In this document: one piece after another, positions 6,104-7,892 of the stretch
How the letters are laid out: each line of letters begins with the position of its first letter
How positions within the stretch are numbered: the stretch's first letter is position 1
From: Methanobacteriota archaeon
GTDB taxonomy: Archaea; Thermoplasmatota; Poseidoniia; Poseidoniales; Thalassarchaeaceae
Direction of reading: 5' to 3'
Length of the DNA stretch: 7,892 nucleotides
Assembly (NCBI GenBank): GCA_002728565.1
Contig: PBUX01000034.1
Coordinates: forward strand, 27,948 to 35,839
Made by a program: the position numbers and the translations under genes
The notes under the pieces: model-generated
Told to the model about the DNA's origin: nothing
The model's database searches: none
What the model saw: the letters and a program-made list of their open reading frames with translations, nothing else

Positions 6104-7090
6104 ATGACAATGGCTGAAGGTGGTGCCGCTAATTCAAAGGCACTCATCAATTCGGTTTCCGGGCATTCGAACAATCTTATGAGTGAGGTTGCAAAGGTTA
6201 TAATCGGGAAACCAGAAAACATCCGAAAAGTAACCGTTGGCGTTCTAGCGAACGGAAACATACTGATTGAGGATAACCCAGGACTTGCAAAGACATTGAT
6301 GGCCAACACATTCGCCAAGGCATTGGGATGCAAGTTCAAGCGAGTTCAATTCACTCCCGATTTGCTTCCTGCTGATATCATTGGTACCTACATGTACGAT
6401 CAACAATCAGGGGAGTTTAGGCCGAGATTTGGGCCTCTGTTCACTAACATCCTTCTAGCTGATGAGATTAATCGTGCGCCACCCAAAACACAAGCGGCCC
6501 TTCTGGAAGCAATGGAGGAAAAGCAGGTCACTATCGAAGGAATTACCCACAAGCTACCCGCTCCTTTCTCAACACTAGCTACCCAGAATCCAATCGAGCA
6601 GGAGGGAACATACCCCCTACCAGAGGCTCAGATGGATCGATTCCTGATGAAGATGAGCATGGGTTACCCGAGCTTGGAAGAGGAAAAAGCGATTCTTCAA
6701 AGAAGGAAGCTTAGAGCAAAGGATGATTATGATGTTACTCAGATTGTCGAGCCAAAAAAGGTGGTGGCAATGCAAAAGGCCCTGGAAACAGTACACATTG
6801 ATCCAGCCATCCTAGGGTACATAGTCCAGATAGTCCAGAGAACCAGGTCAGATCCTAGAATAGAAGCCGGGGCATCACCTAGGGCCAGCCAGGCGCTATT
6901 CAAGGCGTCTAGGGCGTCCGCAGCCATTGATGGAAGGGACTACGTCATTCCTGACGACGTCAAAGGAATTGCAATGGATGTAGTAAGCCATAGGATTGTT
7001 CTAAAGCCAGAGTCGAAGATTCGAGGAGTTACTGGAAAGAGGATAGTAAACAAGATCATTAGTGAAGTGAACGTTCCTGTGATACAGTGA
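6104..7090 (+). CDS. MoxR-family AAA+ ATPase
   Basis: This is a cytoplasmic AAA+ ATPase of the MoxR type, a family that usually acts as a chaperone in assembling or activating partner complexes, often with VWA-domain proteins. In the 328-residue product the P-loop is EDNPGLAKT (56-64), Walker B ILLADEINR (116-124) is followed by the family-typical PPKTQAALLEAMEEKQVT, sensor 1 is ATQNPIEQEGTYPLPEAQMDRF (159-180), and the lid domain carries sensor 2 GASPRAS (256-262). All motor residues appear present. The ATG at 6104 is chosen; ATG 6110 and a TTG at 6071 are in frame, and no convincing Shine-Dalgarno separates them. It lies 80 bases after aIF5B and 39 before the ParA-like gene. No VWA or DUF58 partner is within view, so the substrate is unknown. 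Confidence 0.93.
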   Translation: MTMAEGGAANSKALINSVSGHSNNLMSEVAKVIIGKPENIRKVTVGVLANGNILIEDNPGLAKTLMANTFAKALGCKFKRVQFTPDLLPADIIGTYMYDQQSGEFRPRFGPLFTNILLADEINRAPPKTQAALLEAMEEKQVTIEGITHKLPAPFSTLATQNPIEQEGTYPLPEAQMDRFLMKMSMGYPSLEEEKAILQRRKLRAKDDYDVTQIVEPKKVVAMQKALETVHIDPAILGYIVQIVQRTRSDPRIEAGASPRASQALFKASRASAAIDGRDYVIPDDVKGIAMDVVSHRIVLKPESKIRGVTGKRIVNKIISEVNVPVIQ

Positions 7091-7129
7091 TTGGCAAACT
7101 CCAATTAACCGACTCTATGATTCAATGAT

Positions 7130-7892
7130 ATGGCGGTAGTGATTGCCTGCATCAATCACAAGGGCGGATGCTCCAGAACGACTACTGCTGTAAACTTGGG
7201 ATCTGCACTATCTCTTGGCAGTGAGGAGTATGGAATATCCCCTAGGAGGACATTGATAGTAGACATGGACCCAAAGGGAAACGTTGCCACTACATTCGGA
7301 GTCAATAAAGACCATCTCGGACCTACAATGAATGAGCTTTTCTCCAGGGGCATAGATGACACAGAATTAACATTGGACGATTGCACCATAGGTCCCGAAG
7401 AACTTTCCAGATCCATGAGATCAGCTTGGAAAATGGAAAACCCTGGAAAGAAAAGAGGCCCACCTAGTCATGTCAGAGCACGGAATCTTTGGATTCTGCC
7501 AGCAGACCTCGATCTATCCGGAATTGAAGTTGACCTAGCGACAAGGGTGGGTAGGGAAAATAGACTCAAACTTGCGCTCAATGAGGCATTGCCACATTTC
7601 GATGTCATAATCATCGATACCCCAGCATCACTAGGACTTCTTACAATAAATGCTCTTTCTGCTGCCCAATGGGTACTGATTCCAATTCAAGCTGAGTTCT
7701 ATGCTCTAGAAGGGATGGGACAGCTAATGAAATCAATCAGGGAAGTCCAAAGTAGCGTGAATCCAGATCTTGGGCTTTTTGGAATCTTGATGACTATGGT
7801 CCAATCAAGGAGCAAGCTTTGCGAGAAGGTCGCAGATCAAGCTCGCAAGTACTTTGGGGACATGGTCTTCGAAACACAGATTCCCCGTTCCA
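7130..7892 (+). CDS. ParA/Soj-like P-loop ATPase with altered Walker A, 3'-truncated by window edge
   Basis: The 254 visible residues clearly belong to the ParA/Soj branch of deviant-Walker-A ATPases, which segregate DNA or position complexes. Visible are VIACINHKGG (4-13), VDMDPKGN (44-51), LPADLDLSGIE (123-133), the Walker B IIIDTPASLGLLTINAL (160-176), LIPIQAEFYALEGMGQLM (183-200) and IPRS at the edge (family: IPRN...). The deviant P-loop, normally KGGxGKTT, reads K11-GGCSRTT: the signature Lys11 is kept but Gly15 and the P-loop Lys16 are Ser and Arg. The switch motif has Lys in place of the usual Gln of DPQGN. Two insertions relative to simple Soj lie at about 32-40 and at 95-118 (Arg/Lys-rich). 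The ATG at 7130 fits the family N-terminus; no Shine-Dalgarno is seen, and AT-rich AATTAA (7103-7108) is spaced as a weak box A for a leaderless mRNA. No stop codon occurs before the window ends. Confidence 0.9.
   Translation, partial: MAVVIACINHKGGCSRTTTAVNLGSALSLGSEEYGISPRRTLIVDMDPKGNVATTFGVNKDHLGPTMNELFSRGIDDTELTLDDCTIGPEELSRSMRSAWKMENPGKKRGPPSHVRARNLWILPADLDLSGIEVDLATRVGRENRLKLALNEALPHFDVIIIDTPASLGLLTINALSAAQWVLIPIQAEFYALEGMGQLMKSIREVQSSVNPDLGLFGILMTMVQSRSKLCEKVADQARKYFGDMVFETQIPRS

Noticed and set aside
6304..6318. MoxR P-loop lacking the first glycine (EDNPGLAKT) as a broken ATPase
   Set aside because: MoxR proteins commonly have LLEDxPGLAKT-like loops; lysine, threonine and Walker B are intact, so this is normal variation.

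Overview
The window (about 7.9 kb, roughly half G+C) is an ordinary-density stretch of an archaeal chromosome with every gene on the + strand. The evidence for Archaea is the ribosomal set L7Ae-S28e-L24e followed by nucleoside diphosphate kinase and a short, eukaryote-like initiation factor aIF5B/IF2. A TATA-like box A (TTTATATC) precedes this operon. The protein style (moderately acidic, not halophile-like) and gene order would fit a mesophilic marine euryarchaeon of the Thermoplasmatota/Poseidoniia (Marine Group II) type; that placement is an inference and no marker here proves it.

Layout: (1) 2-1629, the end of a metal ABC importer: an ATPase cut by the window edge and its ABC-3 family permease, overlapping by one base. 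(2) 1750-1827, tRNA-Ile(GAU) with an encoded CCA. (3) 1906-2844, ribose-phosphate pyrophosphokinase, which makes PRPP. (4) 2873-6023, the translation operon L7Ae, S28e, L24e, Ndk, aIF5B, with its own promoter. (5) 6104-7090, a MoxR-type AAA+ ATPase. (6) 7130 to the window end, a ParA/Soj-type ATPase cut by the edge. No gene-free stretch exceeds 300 bases, and no mobile element, CRISPR array or long repeat was seen.

The most notable signal is RNA-level. The sequence around the L7Ae start codon folds into an almost textbook kink-turn: a 3-bp C-stem (4 with a closing G-U), a 3-nt bulge ending in U, tandem G.A/A.G pairs, and a 5-bp non-canonical stem. The Shine-Dalgarno lies in the C-stem and the AUG lies in the bulge and first sheared pair. 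Because L7Ae is itself the archaeal kink-turn-binding protein, this reads as translational autorepression of the first gene of the operon.

Two protein oddities follow. Ribosomal L24e has lost three of the four zinc-binding cysteines. The ParA homologue has KGGCSRTT where the family has KGGxGKTT, so the P-loop Gly-Lys pair is Ser-Arg, while the rest of the protein looks intact.
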